A stretch of 64,000 bases of DNA from Caproicibacter sp046707225 (GCF_046707225.1 NZ_JBJKOP010000036.1:124001-188000), one strand, 5' to 3'. Positions 15,490 to 25,539 are shown, counted from the first letter of the stretch. Notes: generated by a model not told the origin, from the letters alone. Numbers and translations: made by a program.

Positions 15490-18111
15490 ATGGCGGAATT
15501 ATCTCCCATGATGAAGCAGTATTTTGAAATCAAGAAACAGTACCCGGATACGATCCTTTTTTTCCGCCTCGGCGATTTTTACGAGATGTTTTACGACGAT
15601 GCGAAGCTCGCTTCGCGCGAACTGGAGCTGACGCTGACGGGGCGCGACTGCGGGCAGGCGGAGCGGGCGCCGATGTGCGGCGTACCGTTTCACAGTTATG
15701 AAACCTATGTCGCGCGGTTGATTTCAAAGGGCTATAAAGTTGCCATCTGCGAGCAGATGGAAGACCCCGCCCTGGCAAAGGGACTGGTGAAAAGGGACAT
15801 CATCCGTGTCGTGACGCCGGGAACCGTACTGGAAAACAGCATGCTGGACGAGTCAAAGAACAACTATATCTGTTCCCTGTGCATTTCCGGCACGCAGGCC
15901 GGCGTTTGTTTCGCGGATGTATCCACCGGGGAGCTGCACGCAACCACGCTGTACGGAAAGAACGCGGAGGAGCTGACCCAAAGGCTGATCAACGAGCTGA
16001 GCCGGTTCTCTCCGCGTGAAATTCTGATCGGGCAGGAAGCGCTTGACTTAAGCACGCTTCCTGATTTTATTAAAAAACGCATGAGCGTCAGTCTGGAACT
16101 GCTTTCCGGAGACGACTTTGCCTCGGAAACCTGCGCCCCGCTGGTGCTGGAGCAGTTCCATAAAGACGATCTGGATGAGCTGGAACTTTCTGAAAAACCG
16201 GAAATCACACGCGCAGTCGGTGCGCTGCTCAAATACCTGAAACGGACCGAACGCGCCGGGCTGGAGCGTATGGAGGATCTGGACCTGTACAGCGGAACCC
16301 AGTACATGCGGCTGAACCTGAATACGCGGCGGAATCTGGAGCTGCTGGAAACCATGCGGAGCAAGGAAAAACGCGGTTCGCTTTTATGGGTTCTGGACCG
16401 GACGAGGACCGCGATGGGGAAGCGGCTGATCCGCAGCTGGATCGAAAATCCGCTTTTAAGCCCGGCGCAGATCGGCCGCCGCCTGAACGCGGTGGAGGAG
16501 CTTTTTGACGACAGCATCCTCCGCGACGGCCTGTCAAACCGCCTTTCCGGAATTCACGATCTGGAACGGCTGATGTCCCGCATCGTTTACGGGAATTCGA
16601 ACGGCAGGGAGCTTCGGAGCCTTTCCTTCGCGTGCGAATCGCTTCCCATGCTCAAGTCGCTGCTCAAGGATTCCCGCTCCGAAATGCTCCGCGGCATCTG
16701 GGGGGAGATTGACGAGCTTCAGGATCTCCGCGGGCTGATAGAACGCGCGATTGTGGACGAGCCCCCGTTTTCCGTGCGGGAAGGCGGCGTAATCCGCCCC
16801 GGATTCAGCGAAGAGCTGGACCATCTCAAAGGCGACATGAGCGACGGGCGCGGAGTGATTGCCCGGATTGAGGCTCAGGAGCGCGAACGCACGGGAATCC
16901 CGAAGCTGAAAGTCGGGTACAACCGCGTGTTCGGCTATTACATAGAAATCAGCAACGCCTACAAGGACCAGGCACCGCCCGAATATATCCGCAAGCAGAC
17001 CCTGACGAACTGCGAACGGTTTATCACCCCGGAACTGAAAGAGCTGGAGGGCCGCATCCTTGGCGCGCACGACAAATCCGTTCAGCTCGAGTATCAGCTT
17101 TTTGATTCCGTCAGGAAGCAGGTGGCGGCGCAGATGACCCGCGTGCAGAAAACGGCCGCCGCCGTCGCGCGTCTGGATGTCCTTCTCTCATTCGCTCAGG
17201 TTTCGGCCGACCGGAAATATATCCGACCCACCGTAAATCTGAACGGAAAAATCATATTGAAGGAAAGCAGGCATCCCGTCGTCGAAGCGCTTTCCGAAGA
17301 ACCGTTTGTACCGAATGACGCGGACCTGGACCGCGAGGAAAACCGGGTCGCGATTATCACCGGGCCGAATATGGCGGGGAAATCCACTTTCATGAGGCAG
17401 ATCGCCCTGATCGTCATTATGGCGCAGACCGGCTGCTTCGTTCCGGCGGCGAGCGCGGAAATCGGCATTGTGGACGCGATTTTTACCCGGGTCGGTGCGT
17501 CGGACGACCTGGCCTCCGGCCAGTCCACCTTTATGGTGGAAATGGCGGAGGTGGCGGAAATTGTGAAGGAAGCGACAAGCGACAGCCTTTTGATTTTGGA
17601 CGAGATCGGCCGCGGAACCTCGACGTTCGACGGCATGAGCATAGCGCGGGCGGTCTTGGAATATGTGGCGGACCGCAGGCAGCTTGGCGCAAAGACCCTG
17701 TTCGCGACCCACTACCATGAACTGACCGAACTGGAGGAGCTGATCCCGGGGGTCAAGAATTACAACATCGCGGTCAAAAAGCGCGGGGACGACATCACCT
17801 TTCTGCGCCGTATCATCCGCGGCGGAGCGGACGACAGCTACGGGATTGAAGTGGCCAAGCTGGCAGGCGTTCCAAACCGGATCATCACGCGCGCGAAACA
17901 GATTTTGGCGGAGCTGGACAGCGGAAACGCGGTGCCGCCGCCGAAGAGAAACATGAAAAAACCGGAGGATTCCGAAGACGATATGCAGCTTGCGCTGATT
18001 CCGCCGAACCAAACGGAGATTCTTGACAAGCTCGGCGGGCTGGACGTCAATACCCTGACGCCGATCGAATGCATGAACACGCTGTTTGAACTGACGAAGC
18101 TTGCAAAGTAA
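15490..18111 (+). CDS. mutS: DNA mismatch repair protein MutS
   Basis: An 873-residue MutS, the mismatch-recognition ATPase. The N-terminal domain has the FYEMF motif whose Phe and Glu contact the mispair. The ATPase has Walker A GPNMAGKS at 625-632, Walker B ILDEIGRGTSTFDG and the helix-turn-helix dimer end. The expected connector, core and clamp domains fit the length. Start ATG with an ACGGAGG site. It is followed by a GNAT gene and mutL in one operon. Confidence 0.97.
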   Translation: MAELSPMMKQYFEIKKQYPDTILFFRLGDFYEMFYDDAKLASRELELTLTGRDCGQAERAPMCGVPFHSYETYVARLISKGYKVAICEQMEDPALAKGLVKRDIIRVVTPGTVLENSMLDESKNNYICSLCISGTQAGVCFADVSTGELHATTLYGKNAEELTQRLINELSRFSPREILIGQEALDLSTLPDFIKKRMSVSLELLSGDDFASETCAPLVLEQFHKDDLDELELSEKPEITRAVGALLKYLKRTERAGLERMEDLDLYSGTQYMRLNLNTRRNLELLETMRSKEKRGSLLWVLDRTRTAMGKRLIRSWIENPLLSPAQIGRRLNAVEELFDDSILRDGLSNRLSGIHDLERLMSRIVYGNSNGRELRSLSFACESLPMLKSLLKDSRSEMLRGIWGEIDELQDLRGLIERAIVDEPPFSVREGGVIRPGFSEELDHLKGDMSDGRGVIARIEAQERERTGIPKLKVGYNRVFGYYIEISNAYKDQAPPEYIRKQTLTNCERFITPELKELEGRILGAHDKSVQLEYQLFDSVRKQVAAQMTRVQKTAAAVARLDVLLSFAQVSADRKYIRPTVNLNGKIILKESRHPVVEALSEEPFVPNDADLDREENRVAIITGPNMAGKSTFMRQIALIVIMAQTGCFVPAASAEIGIVDAIFTRVGASDDLASGQSTFMVEMAEVAEIVKEATSDSLLILDEIGRGTSTFDGMSIARAVLEYVADRRQLGAKTLFATHYHELTELEELIPGVKNYNIAVKKRGDDITFLRRIIRGGADDSYGIEVAKLAGVPNRIITRAKQILAELDSGNAVPPPKRNMKKPEDSEDDMQLALIPPNQTEILDKLGGLDVNTLTPIECMNTLFELTKLAK

Positions 18112-18139
18112 AACGGATTTTCAGAAGAGGGTTAAGGAT

Positions 18140-18673
18140 TTGGCAAAAAGTATTTTGAAGGACGGACAAGAGCTTTTGATTCGTCCGGCGGAGGAGAGCG
18201 ACGCGGAGCAGCTGGTGGCGTACATGAACCTAGTCGGCGGGGAAAGCGATTTTCTCACCTATGGGGAAAATGAATGCCGGTTTACGGTCGAAGGAGAAAA
18301 GCAATTTCTTCGGGACCAGAGTGAAAATCCGGCCAATCTCTTTCTGGTGGGTTTTGTCGGCGGCGAGCTGGCCTGTTCCGCGAACCTTGCGGCGGAAAGC
18401 AAGAAAAGAATCGCCCACAACTGTGAGCTGGGAATTACCGTACGAAAAAAATACTGGCGGCAGGGCGCGGCGAGCGCCCTTTTGACCGAACTCATCCGTT
18501 TTGCAAGGGAAACCGGTACGCTGAAAGCGATTCACCTCGACGTCTATGCAAATAATGTGAATGCAATCCGCCTGTATGAAAAATTCGGGTTTCAGGCCGT
18601 TGGGCGCATCAGAAATTATTTTCGGGTTGACGACAGATATTACGACGACCTGATTATGGATTTGTCTCTATAA
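18140..18673 (+). CDS. GNAT-family N-acetyltransferase
   Basis: About 177 residues with a GNAT fold. LLIRPAEESDAEQLVAYM opens the domain, and CELGITVRKKYWRQGAASALLTELIRFARETG is the acetyl-CoA binding motif region (split here by naming RQGAASALL). It ends YEKFGFQAVGRIRNYFRVDDRYYDDLIM. I chose TTG 18140, behind AGAGGG; a longer frame begins at TTG 18101 inside mutS. The substrate is unknown. Its place between mutS and mutL is probably for shared transcription only. Confidence 0.85.
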   Translation: MAKSILKDGQELLIRPAEESDAEQLVAYMNLVGGESDFLTYGENECRFTVEGEKQFLRDQSENPANLFLVGFVGGELACSANLAAESKKRIAHNCELGITVRKKYWRQGAASALLTELIRFARETGTLKAIHLDVYANNVNAIRLYEKFGFQAVGRIRNYFRVDDRYYDDLIMDLSL

Positions 18674-18699
18674 AAGAAAATCGGAAAGAAGGGCGCGCT

Positions 18700-20628
18700 A
18701 TGGGAAAAATCAATGTGCTGGAAAAACACGTCGCGGAGCTGATCGCCGCGGGCGAAGTGGTGGAGCGCCCGGCCTCCGTCGCCAAAGAACTGGTGGAAAA
18801 CGCGGTTGACGCGGGTGCGACAGGCGTTACGGTCGAAATCCGAAACGGGGGGACTACCTTTCTGCGCGTTGCCGACGACGGCTGCGGCATTGCACGGGAA
18901 GACGTACCGCTGGCTTTCCTGTCTCACGCAACCAGTAAAATTTCCGGCCGCGAGGATCTGGACTCGATTGCTACGCTCGGCTTTCGGGGCGAGGCTCTGG
19001 CTTCCGTCGCCGCTGTGGGGCGCGTGGAGCTTCTGACCCGCACGGCGGAAGAGCTTGCGGGTACTCATTACGTGATCGACGGAGAAGGGGAGCATATCTG
19101 CGAAGATGCAGGCTGCCCCAAGGGGACAACCTTTGTGGTGCGCGATCTGTTTTACAATACGCCGGCCAGAATGAAATTTCTTAAAAAAGACGTAACCGAG
19201 GGCAACGCGGTCGCCGCCGTCGTGGACAAAGCGGCGCTGTCCCATCCGGAGGTTTCGTTCCGCTTTTTGAGGGATGGGAGGGAAACGCTCCACACGCCGG
19301 GGGACGGCCGGGTGAAATCCGCCGTTTACGCGGTGTATGGGAAGGAGTTTACCTCCGGAATGATTCCCGTTGAATACGAGCTGAACGGAATCAAGCTGAG
19401 CGGCTTTGTCTGCAAACCCTCCGCGGCCAGACCGAACCGGAGCATGCAGAACTTTTTTATCAACGGCCGCTATGTCCGCACACGGACCGCTTCCGTTGCG
19501 CTGGAAGAGGCGTTTAAGGGGTCTCTGATGGTGGGAAAGATTCCGTCGTGCGTACTTCATCTTCGGATTCCGTTCGGAACGGTGGACGTCAACGTCCACC
19601 CGACGAAACTCGAAGTGCGGTTTATCAATGAAAAGCCCGTTTTCGACGCCGTCTATCACGGCGTGAAAACCGCTCTTAACCGTGGGGACACTCCAACGGT
19701 GCTTTCCCTTCACGGAGAAAGCAGGACGCAGCTTCCCTCTGTTCCAAATGCGGTTCAGATTCGTTTCCCCGCCGGGCCGGAGGAAAAACCGGAGGATGCC
19801 CGTTTTCCACGGGTGCCGCCGGTACGGGAAAAAAGCTACGCCGTGAACGATTCAGCTTGTGACATCGAAGCGGATGATCTTCCGGAAGTGTCAGCGCCGG
19901 CGCCGCGCGCGGTACCGGCTTCCGGCTTTGGAGCGATGACAGTTTCGAAGAGGCCGGAGGAGGCAGCCGACAGTTTCCCGGCGGCTGCCCCGGAGCGCGT
20001 GGAAGGAACTCCCGGACCGGTCTCCGTGCCGGCTGCACAAGCACGTGAGGAAGCGCCGGAAGAACCGGAACGGCTGCTTGGGGAAGCGTTCGGCACTTAC
20101 ATTGTGCTGGAGCGCGGCGAGTGCCTTGTGTTTGTTGACAAGCACGCGGCGCACGAACGGATGCTGTATGAGAAGCTGAAGAACGAAGGCGGAAATGCGT
20201 TCTGCCAGATGCTTCTGGAGCCGGTGCCGGTCACACTCGAAAAAAACGAGTACTCGGCGGTGCTTGAGTCGCTCGGTCTTTGCAGACAGGCCGGTTTCGA
20301 GCTGGAGGATTTCGGCGGCGGAACGGTGCTGGTGCGCAGCGCCCCGATGATTCTGAATGACGGGGATATTTCCGGGGCGGTGATGGAAATAGCCGGTTAT
20401 CTCGCCGAAAACAAGAACGATCTGACGACGCGGAAGATCGACTGGCTGTACCATAATGTTGCCTGCCGCGCGGCGGTCAAGGCGGGCGATAATACTTCCC
20501 CGATGGAGCTGGCTGCGCTTGCCCGGCGGGTGGAGCGGGAGGATGTTCGGTACTGCCCGCACGGCAGGCCGGTTTCCTTCCTGCTTAGGAAAAAAGACCT
20601 TGAGCGTCAGTTTGGGAGGATACAGTGA
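18700..20628 (+). CDS. mutL: DNA mismatch repair endonuclease MutL
   Basis: A 642-residue MutL. The GHKL ATPase domain (about 1-330) shows IAAGEVVERPASV, ELVENAVDAGA, DDGCGI and GFRGEAL. A proline/alanine-rich linker (about 350-455) follows. The C-terminal domain has the metal-dependent endonuclease motif DKHAAHERMLYE from residue 480, plus ACRAAVKAGD and CPHGRP. This is the nicking type of MutL found where MutH is absent. It overlaps miaA at its stop codon. Confidence 0.96.
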   Translation: MGKINVLEKHVAELIAAGEVVERPASVAKELVENAVDAGATGVTVEIRNGGTTFLRVADDGCGIAREDVPLAFLSHATSKISGREDLDSIATLGFRGEALASVAAVGRVELLTRTAEELAGTHYVIDGEGEHICEDAGCPKGTTFVVRDLFYNTPARMKFLKKDVTEGNAVAAVVDKAALSHPEVSFRFLRDGRETLHTPGDGRVKSAVYAVYGKEFTSGMIPVEYELNGIKLSGFVCKPSAARPNRSMQNFFINGRYVRTRTASVALEEAFKGSLMVGKIPSCVLHLRIPFGTVDVNVHPTKLEVRFINEKPVFDAVYHGVKTALNRGDTPTVLSLHGESRTQLPSVPNAVQIRFPAGPEEKPEDARFPRVPPVREKSYAVNDSACDIEADDLPEVSAPAPRAVPASGFGAMTVSKRPEEAADSFPAAAPERVEGTPGPVSVPAAQAREEAPEEPERLLGEAFGTYIVLERGECLVFVDKHAAHERMLYEKLKNEGGNAFCQMLLEPVPVTLEKNEYSAVLESLGLCRQAGFELEDFGGGTVLVRSAPMILNDGDISGAVMEIAGYLAENKNDLTTRKIDWLYHNVACRAAVKAGDNTSPMELAALARRVEREDVRYCPHGRPVSFLLRKKDLERQFGRIQ

Positions 20629-21575
20629 TGGACCGGATTCCGGTCGCCGCGGTCGTCGGCCCGACCGCCACGGGGAAGAGCCGGCTTGCGGTGGAACTTG
20701 CCCTGCGGCGTCGGGGCGAGGTCGTTTCCGCCGACTCCATGCAGATTTACCGTGGCCTGGCCATCGGTACGGCACAGCCGACACGGGAGGAGATGAGGGG
20801 TGTCCCCCATCATCTGATCGGGTTTCAGGACCCGGAACAGCCGTTTAGCGTCGCCGATTATGTTGCGCTGGCATCGGAACGAATCCGGCAAATCTCAGAA
20901 CGGGGCTGTATGCCTTTCCTCGCGGGAGGGACGGGCCTGTATGTCGCTTCCCTGCTTCGCCACCTGAGCTTCGCCCCGGAGGGCCGGGACGAAGTGCTGA
21001 GGGAAAGTTTGTTTCGCAGGGCCGAAGAACATGGACCGCTCGCTTTGTGGGAAGAGCTGAAGAGCTTTGATCCCAGGTCGGCGGAGCGGATTCATCCGAA
21101 CAATATCGCGCGTCTTGTGCGCGCGATCGAGATTTACCGCACGACGGGAACGACCATGACCGAGCAGGTCGAGCGGTCCCGCCTGGAACCGTCGCCTTAT
21201 GACGCGTGCCTGGTCGGTCTGGATTACCGCGACAGAAATAAACTTTATGAAGTGATCAACCGGCGCGTCGACGGCATGGTGGAGGCTGGGCTGGTGCGTG
21301 AAGCGGAACGGGTGCTTGCCCTTCCTGCCGGAACGACCGCCCGGCAGGCGATCGGCTACAAGGAGTTTCTCCCGTATTTTAGCGGCGAACGCAGCCTTGA
21401 GGAAGCGACGGAACAGGTCAAACGGGAAAGCCGACGTTACGCGAAACGCCAGCTCACCTGGTTCCGGAGGCAGGAGCAGGTCGAATGGATTTACCTTGAC
21501 GAGGAACCCGATTTTGGCTCCGTGTGCCGCAGAGCGGATGAAATTCTTCTGAAAAAGGGGTGGGCCCTGCCATGA
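20628..21575 (+). CDS. miaA: tRNA dimethylallyltransferase MiaA
   Basis: A 315-residue enzyme that transfers the dimethylallyl group to A37 of UNN-reading tRNAs, providing the MiaB substrate. The P-loop GPTATGKSRLA, DSMQIYRGL and the later GTGLYV and RRYAKRQLTWFRR motifs are typical. I chose ATG 20628, one codon after a possible GTG at 20625; GGGAGG precedes both. The start overlaps the mutL stop and the end overlaps the next start (ATGA at 21572). Confidence 0.95.
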   Translation: MDRIPVAAVVGPTATGKSRLAVELALRRRGEVVSADSMQIYRGLAIGTAQPTREEMRGVPHHLIGFQDPEQPFSVADYVALASERIRQISERGCMPFLAGGTGLYVASLLRHLSFAPEGRDEVLRESLFRRAEEHGPLALWEELKSFDPRSAERIHPNNIARLVRAIEIYRTTGTTMTEQVERSRLEPSPYDACLVGLDYRDRNKLYEVINRRVDGMVEAGLVREAERVLALPAGTTARQAIGYKEFLPYFSGERSLEEATEQVKRESRRYAKRQLTWFRRQEQVEWIYLDEEPDFGSVCRRADEILLKKGWALP

Positions 21576-22861
21576 ACAATCCCTTACTCAGACGCCTTGC
21601 GGCGTCGGCCATCGCGCTGCTGCTGCTTCTGTACGTCGGGTATCAGGTCTACAAATCCCATTACACGGGGATTCAGACCGAAACCGCTTCTTATTTTACC
21701 GCTTCCGATTCCGTGCAGGTGAACGGAATCGCAGTCCGGGACGAGGTTCCGCTGAAAAGCAGCGGCGGTGTGATCGATTACGTTCTCTCTTCCGGCGATA
21801 AGGTCGCGAAGGGCGGCGTTGTGGCCAAGGTTTATTCGAGCGAGCAGCAGGTGACCGCCCTTCATAAAATGGCAAGCGTGGATAACGAAATCAAGCAGCT
21901 GGAGGAATTGCAGTCTCCGGGTGATACCTATGCCGCAAGTCCGGATTCCCTGAACGAGCAGATTCACCGCAAGTTATCCGCTCTTCTTGGGCAGACCGTG
22001 TCCGGCTCTCTGTCATCGCTGAACAAGACGCGGGAGGACTTGCTGTATCTTCTGAATGAACGCCAGATTATTACGGGAAAGGCCACTGATTTCAGCGCAA
22101 GGCTGAAGGAGCTTGAGGCGGAGCACGCAACGCTGAATCAGCAGGCGGGCACCGCGCTGAGTAAGATTGTATCGTCGGATTCCGGCTATTTTATCTCTTC
22201 TACCGACGGCTTTGAATCCGCGATCGATTTTTCCAAGGTTAAAACCCTTACCTGCGACCGGATTCAGGCGGCCCTGAGCGCGAAGACGGCCTCCGATTCC
22301 TCCATTGGGAAGATCAGCAGAAGCTATGAGTGGTATTTCGTGTTCACGGTTTCACCCGGGCAGGCTGCGGGGTTCAGGCAGCTGGCGGACGGAGGTACCG
22401 TATCCCTTCGGTTCCCGTTTGTTTCAAACGTAACCGTTCCCGCGTCCGTCGCGGCCGTTAACCAGGACGGCTCCGATTCTCCCGCGGCCGTAATTCTTCA
22501 GTGCAGCAACATGAATTCCGAACTGGCGTCCATCCGCAAGGAAACAGCCCAGGTAGTCGAACGGGAGTATACCGGAATCCGTGTCAGCCAGAAAGCGCTC
22601 CATTTTGAAACCGTGACAAAAAAGACAAAAGATGAAAAAGGGAACGTTAAAACGACTAAAAAGGAAGTCAGCGGGGTATATGTTCTTCATGGCAGTCAAC
22701 TCAGTTTTCGTCAGATCGTGCCGCTTTACAGTACGGATAATTATGTGATCTGCGATCCGAACCCGAATATGAAGGCTCTGATGACGGACGAAACCATCAA
22801 ACTGCATGATGAAGTTGTTGAGGAAGGGACTGATTTATATGACGGAAAAGTTGTCCAGTGA
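21572..22861 (+). CDS. HlyD-like membrane-anchored adaptor protein
   Basis: A 429-residue protein: one N-terminal transmembrane helix (LAASAIALLLLLYVGYQVY), then an extracytoplasmic part that starts like a biotinyl-lipoyl/HlyD domain (GGVIDYVLSSGDKVAKGGVVAKVYS), a coiled-coil region (about 100-190) and a C-terminal beta-rich domain. The start overlaps miaA (ATGA). Homologues commonly precede yggS-sepF in clostridia, which suggests a link to the cell envelope or division. No partner exporter is visible here, so the efflux-adaptor label is structural rather than functional. Confidence 0.7.
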   Translation: MNNPLLRRLAASAIALLLLLYVGYQVYKSHYTGIQTETASYFTASDSVQVNGIAVRDEVPLKSSGGVIDYVLSSGDKVAKGGVVAKVYSSEQQVTALHKMASVDNEIKQLEELQSPGDTYAASPDSLNEQIHRKLSALLGQTVSGSLSSLNKTREDLLYLLNERQIITGKATDFSARLKELEAEHATLNQQAGTALSKIVSSDSGYFISSTDGFESAIDFSKVKTLTCDRIQAALSAKTASDSSIGKISRSYEWYFVFTVSPGQAAGFRQLADGGTVSLRFPFVSNVTVPASVAAVNQDGSDSPAAVILQCSNMNSELASIRKETAQVVEREYTGIRVSQKALHFETVTKKTKDEKGNVKTTKKEVSGVYVLHGSQLSFRQIVPLYSTDNYVICDPNPNMKALMTDETIKLHDEVVEEGTDLYDGKVVQ

Positions 22862-23576
22862 TCTGGAACAGCGTTTTTTGGATGTTGAAGAGAATTTAAA
22901 AACAGTTCGCGGACGGATTGCGGAGGCCGCGGTCAAGAGCGGGAGAACTCCGCAGGACATCACTCTGCTGGCCGCGACCAAAACCGTTTCCGCGCAGATC
23001 ATCAACCACGGAATTGAACTTGGAATCGATCATATCGGGGAGAACAGGGTGCAGGAGTTGGAGGATAAGCTTGACTCCTACGACCTTTCGAACTGTGAGC
23101 TTCAGTTTATCGGCCATTTGCAGACCAATAAAGTGAAATATCTGATCGGGCGCGTTTCCATGATTCAGTCTGTCGATCAGGAAAAACTGGCAAAAGAAAT
23201 TTCAAGATTGAGTGAAAAACAGAATCTTACGACCGATATACTGATTGAAGTAAATATCGGGCATGAGCCGAATAAATCAGGCGTTCTGCCCCAGAATCTG
23301 TATGAACTGATAGAAACAGTTTCCCTTCTTCCGGGAGTACGGATCCGCGGACTGATGGCTATTCCTCCGGCCGGAGCATCGGAAAAAGAGACAATGAATT
23401 ATTTTTTGCAGATGAATCAATATTTTGTTGACATAAAGAGCAAAAAAATAGATAATGTAGCTATGGACTTTTTATCAATGGGAATGTCTGCCGATTATCC
23501 CCAGGCAATCCTTGCTGGCGCCAATCTGGTTCGGGTAGGCACGGCTCTGTTCGGACCGAGAAATTATAATAGATAG
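22839..23576 (+). CDS. YggS-family PLP-binding protein (PLP homeostasis)
   Basis: A 245-residue member of the YggS/PROSC family, a single-domain PLP barrel that buffers pyridoxal phosphate and affects amino-acid pools. The PLP lysine lies in LLAATKTV, with HIGENRVQE and QFIGHLQTNKVK following, and MGMSADYPQAI and GTALFGPR near the end. Start ATG 22839 behind GAGGAAGGGA; it overlaps the adaptor gene by 23 bp. It sits directly before sepF, as in many Gram-positive bacteria. Confidence 0.93.
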   Translation: MTEKLSSDLEQRFLDVEENLKTVRGRIAEAAVKSGRTPQDITLLAATKTVSAQIINHGIELGIDHIGENRVQELEDKLDSYDLSNCELQFIGHLQTNKVKYLIGRVSMIQSVDQEKLAKEISRLSEKQNLTTDILIEVNIGHEPNKSGVLPQNLYELIETVSLLPGVRIRGLMAIPPAGASEKETMNYFLQMNQYFVDIKSKKIDNVAMDFLSMGMSADYPQAILAGANLVRVGTALFGPRNYNR

Positions 23577-23597
23577 GCTTTTGGAGGTGCTCATTTT

Positions 23598-24083
23598 ATG
23601 CCCGGATTTGTAGAAAAAATCAAGGACATGTGGAATCCGCCCGAGGACGAATACGAATACGACTATGCGGAAGAGCCGGAAGAGGTAGATTCAATGGCTG
23701 GTGACAAAAGAGAAAGCGAAGCTGAAATGCAGCAGCGTGAATCCGCAAGACGCATGCAGGCGATCAATTCGGGGAACAAGGTTGTCAATATCCATGCGAC
23801 GGCTCAGCTTCAGGTGGTTCTTTTCAAACCGGAGCGCTTTGGGGAAGAAACCTGCGCTACTGCGGACGAACTGCTGAAAATGCACACCGTTGTTCTGAAT
23901 CTTGAAAACACCAACAAGGATGTTTCACGCAGAATCATTGACTTTCTCAGCGGAGTTGCCTACGCCAACGGCGGAAAAATCAAGCGCGTTGCAACCAGCA
24001 CGTTCATTATAACGCCGTACAACGTCGACCTGACCGGGGACGATGTCCTGGACGAGCTGGAAAGTAACGGCGTTTACTTTTAA
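23598..24083 (+). CDS. sepF: Cell division protein SepF
   Basis: A 161-residue SepF, the membrane-bound FtsZ anchor that shapes the septal ring. An amphipathic N-terminus (MPGFVEKIKDMW) is followed by an acidic linker rich in E, Y and D and by the C-terminal SepF domain (about 75-160), with VLNLENTNKDVSRRIIDF, FLSGVAYANGGKIKRV and a final TFIITP. Start ATG after TTGGAGG. It overlaps ylmH by 1 bp. Confidence 0.95.
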   Translation: MPGFVEKIKDMWNPPEDEYEYDYAEEPEEVDSMAGDKRESEAEMQQRESARRMQAINSGNKVVNIHATAQLQVVLFKPERFGEETCATADELLKMHTVVLNLENTNKDVSRRIIDFLSGVAYANGGKIKRVATSTFIITPYNVDLTGDDVLDELESNGVYF

Positions 24084-24838
24084 TGGAACAGAAACCGGGT
24101 TCGGCGGCGCTTGAATCCAGATTTCGCGACCTCATGCGCCTTTCCTCATCCGCCGGCAGAGCAAGGTTCATGGGCTTTCTCGATGAGCGGGAGGCCTTTG
24201 CAGTTCATGGATTCGCACAGCGGGAAAAAGAGCGGAGCACAATGCTTTGGGGTGGCTATCCCGATGCGGAACGCGTGATGTTCGGCGCGTTCCCCGACTT
24301 TATGCAGCCGGAAGGGGACGCTTTTCCCATTACGGCAGTAACTGCGTCTTTCCGAAAATGCGACAGGCTTTCCCACAGGGATTTTCTGGGGGCGCTTCTT
24401 CATGCCGGAATTGAACGAAGCGCCCTCGGAGATATCCTTGTTGAGGAAGGCCGATGCGTTTTTTTCTGCCGGGATGAAATTTCCGAATTCCTGATCTCTC
24501 AGATTTCGAAAATCGGCGGCGTCGGCGTTCGTTTGTCGCAGGGATACGGCGAGCCTCTGCCGCAGGCGCATCATTTTGAGGAATGGACCGCCGTAATCGC
24601 TTCCGCGCGACTGGACTGCGCGGCCGCGGCGGCGGTCTCTACAAGCCGGGAAAAAGCCTCAGAGATGATTCGTTCCGGTTTGGTGCAGCTGAATCATGAT
24701 ACCGTTGTTTCTCCTTCGGAAGAAATCCGGGAGGGCGACAAGCTTTCCGTCAGGGGAAAAGGCCGGTTTGTCCTTGACCGAGTGGGACCTGTCACCAAAA
24801 AGGGCAGACTTATCATAAAAGGCCGAAAATATTTGTAG
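24083..24838 (+). CDS. YlmH-type RNA-binding protein with S4 domain
   Basis: A 251-residue protein with the YlmH architecture: an N-terminal ribosome-associated region and a C-terminal S4 domain (about 175-245: SREKASEMIRSGLVQLNHD, DKLSVRGKGRF). YlmH relatives bind the ribosome or tRNA and have been linked to ribosome quality control. It lies between sepF and divIVA, the canonical ylm-cluster position; ylmG is missing here. The start overlaps the sepF stop. Confidence 0.9.
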   Translation: MEQKPGSAALESRFRDLMRLSSSAGRARFMGFLDEREAFAVHGFAQREKERSTMLWGGYPDAERVMFGAFPDFMQPEGDAFPITAVTASFRKCDRLSHRDFLGALLHAGIERSALGDILVEEGRCVFFCRDEISEFLISQISKIGGVGVRLSQGYGEPLPQAHHFEEWTAVIASARLDCAAAAAVSTSREKASEMIRSGLVQLNHDTVVSPSEEIREGDKLSVRGKGRFVLDRVGPVTKKGRLIIKGRKYL

Positions 24839-24854
24839 TAGGGGTGTGTTTTCT

Positions 24855-25499
24855 ATGCTTTCGATGAACGACATTATTAACGCCAGTTTTCGTAAATCAG
24901 GTTTTTCCGGATACAAAACCGACGACGTTGACGTCTTTATCGATCAGGTCAAGGATACTGTCGACCAAATGCAGAAAAAAGAGGTTGAACAGGAAGAGCT
25001 GATTGATAAGCTGAGAGCTGAAAATCAGCAGATGACCGAAAAAGTGAAAATTCTTGCCGACAAGGTCGAGGAATTCCGCTCTCAGGAGGATGAAATCAAA
25101 AATGCCCTGATCAGCGCCCAGAAGGTTGGGGACGCGTCCGTGCGCGAAGCGCGCCACAGGGCGGAGATCATCCTGAAAGACGCCAATCTGAAAGCCGAGC
25201 ATATCGAACAGGAAGCGCGTGAGAAAACCGAGGAACAAAGAAAGGAAATGGAACGCCTGCAGCGGGCTGTTTCGGATTTTCGCTCCCATTTGCTTGCCGC
25301 ATATAAAGAACACCTCACTCTGATCGACGCCTTGCCCTCCAATAAGCCGGAGTTAAAGCAGGAAGCGGATGTACCCGCGTCTGTTCCGCTGCCGGAGCCG
25401 GAACCAAAAAGTGTTTCTGCCGCTCAAGTCGGCGAGGAAGCACCCGAGATGTTCCAGGCTGACATCTCCTGCTTTGAAGCCGAGTCGGCGCAGGATTAA
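24855..25499 (+). CDS. divIVA: DivIVA-family cell-division/polarity protein
   Basis: A 214-residue protein with a DivIVA-type lipid-binding N-terminus (LSMNDIINASFRKSGFSGYKTDDVDVFIDQV), a long coiled coil (about residues 40-150) and a low-complexity, proline/glutamate-rich tail. DivIVA localises to negatively curved membrane at septa and poles. I chose ATG 24855, behind AGGGG, over the GTG at 24846. It follows sepF-ylmH and precedes ileS, the usual Firmicute order. Confidence 0.92.
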   Translation: MLSMNDIINASFRKSGFSGYKTDDVDVFIDQVKDTVDQMQKKEVEQEELIDKLRAENQQMTEKVKILADKVEEFRSQEDEIKNALISAQKVGDASVREARHRAEIILKDANLKAEHIEQEAREKTEEQRKEMERLQRAVSDFRSHLLAAYKEHLTLIDALPSNKPELKQEADVPASVPLPEPEPKSVSAAQVGEEAPEMFQADISCFEAESAQD

Positions 25500-25539
25500 A
25501 AACCGCATGAATTCTAAATCTTAAGGAGAGAGTCAACCA

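Noticed and set aside
17188..18012. Minus-strand frame of 274 codons inside mutS
   Set aside because: Antisense of the MutS ATPase domain, with no motif of its own.
19891..20784. Minus-strand frame of 297 codons spanning mutL and miaA
   Set aside because: Crosses two well-supported plus-strand genes and is arginine/proline-rich as expected of a shadow frame.
25500..25539. T-box leader before ileS
   Set aside because: Only 40 bp separate divIVA and ileS and no T-box sequence is present.
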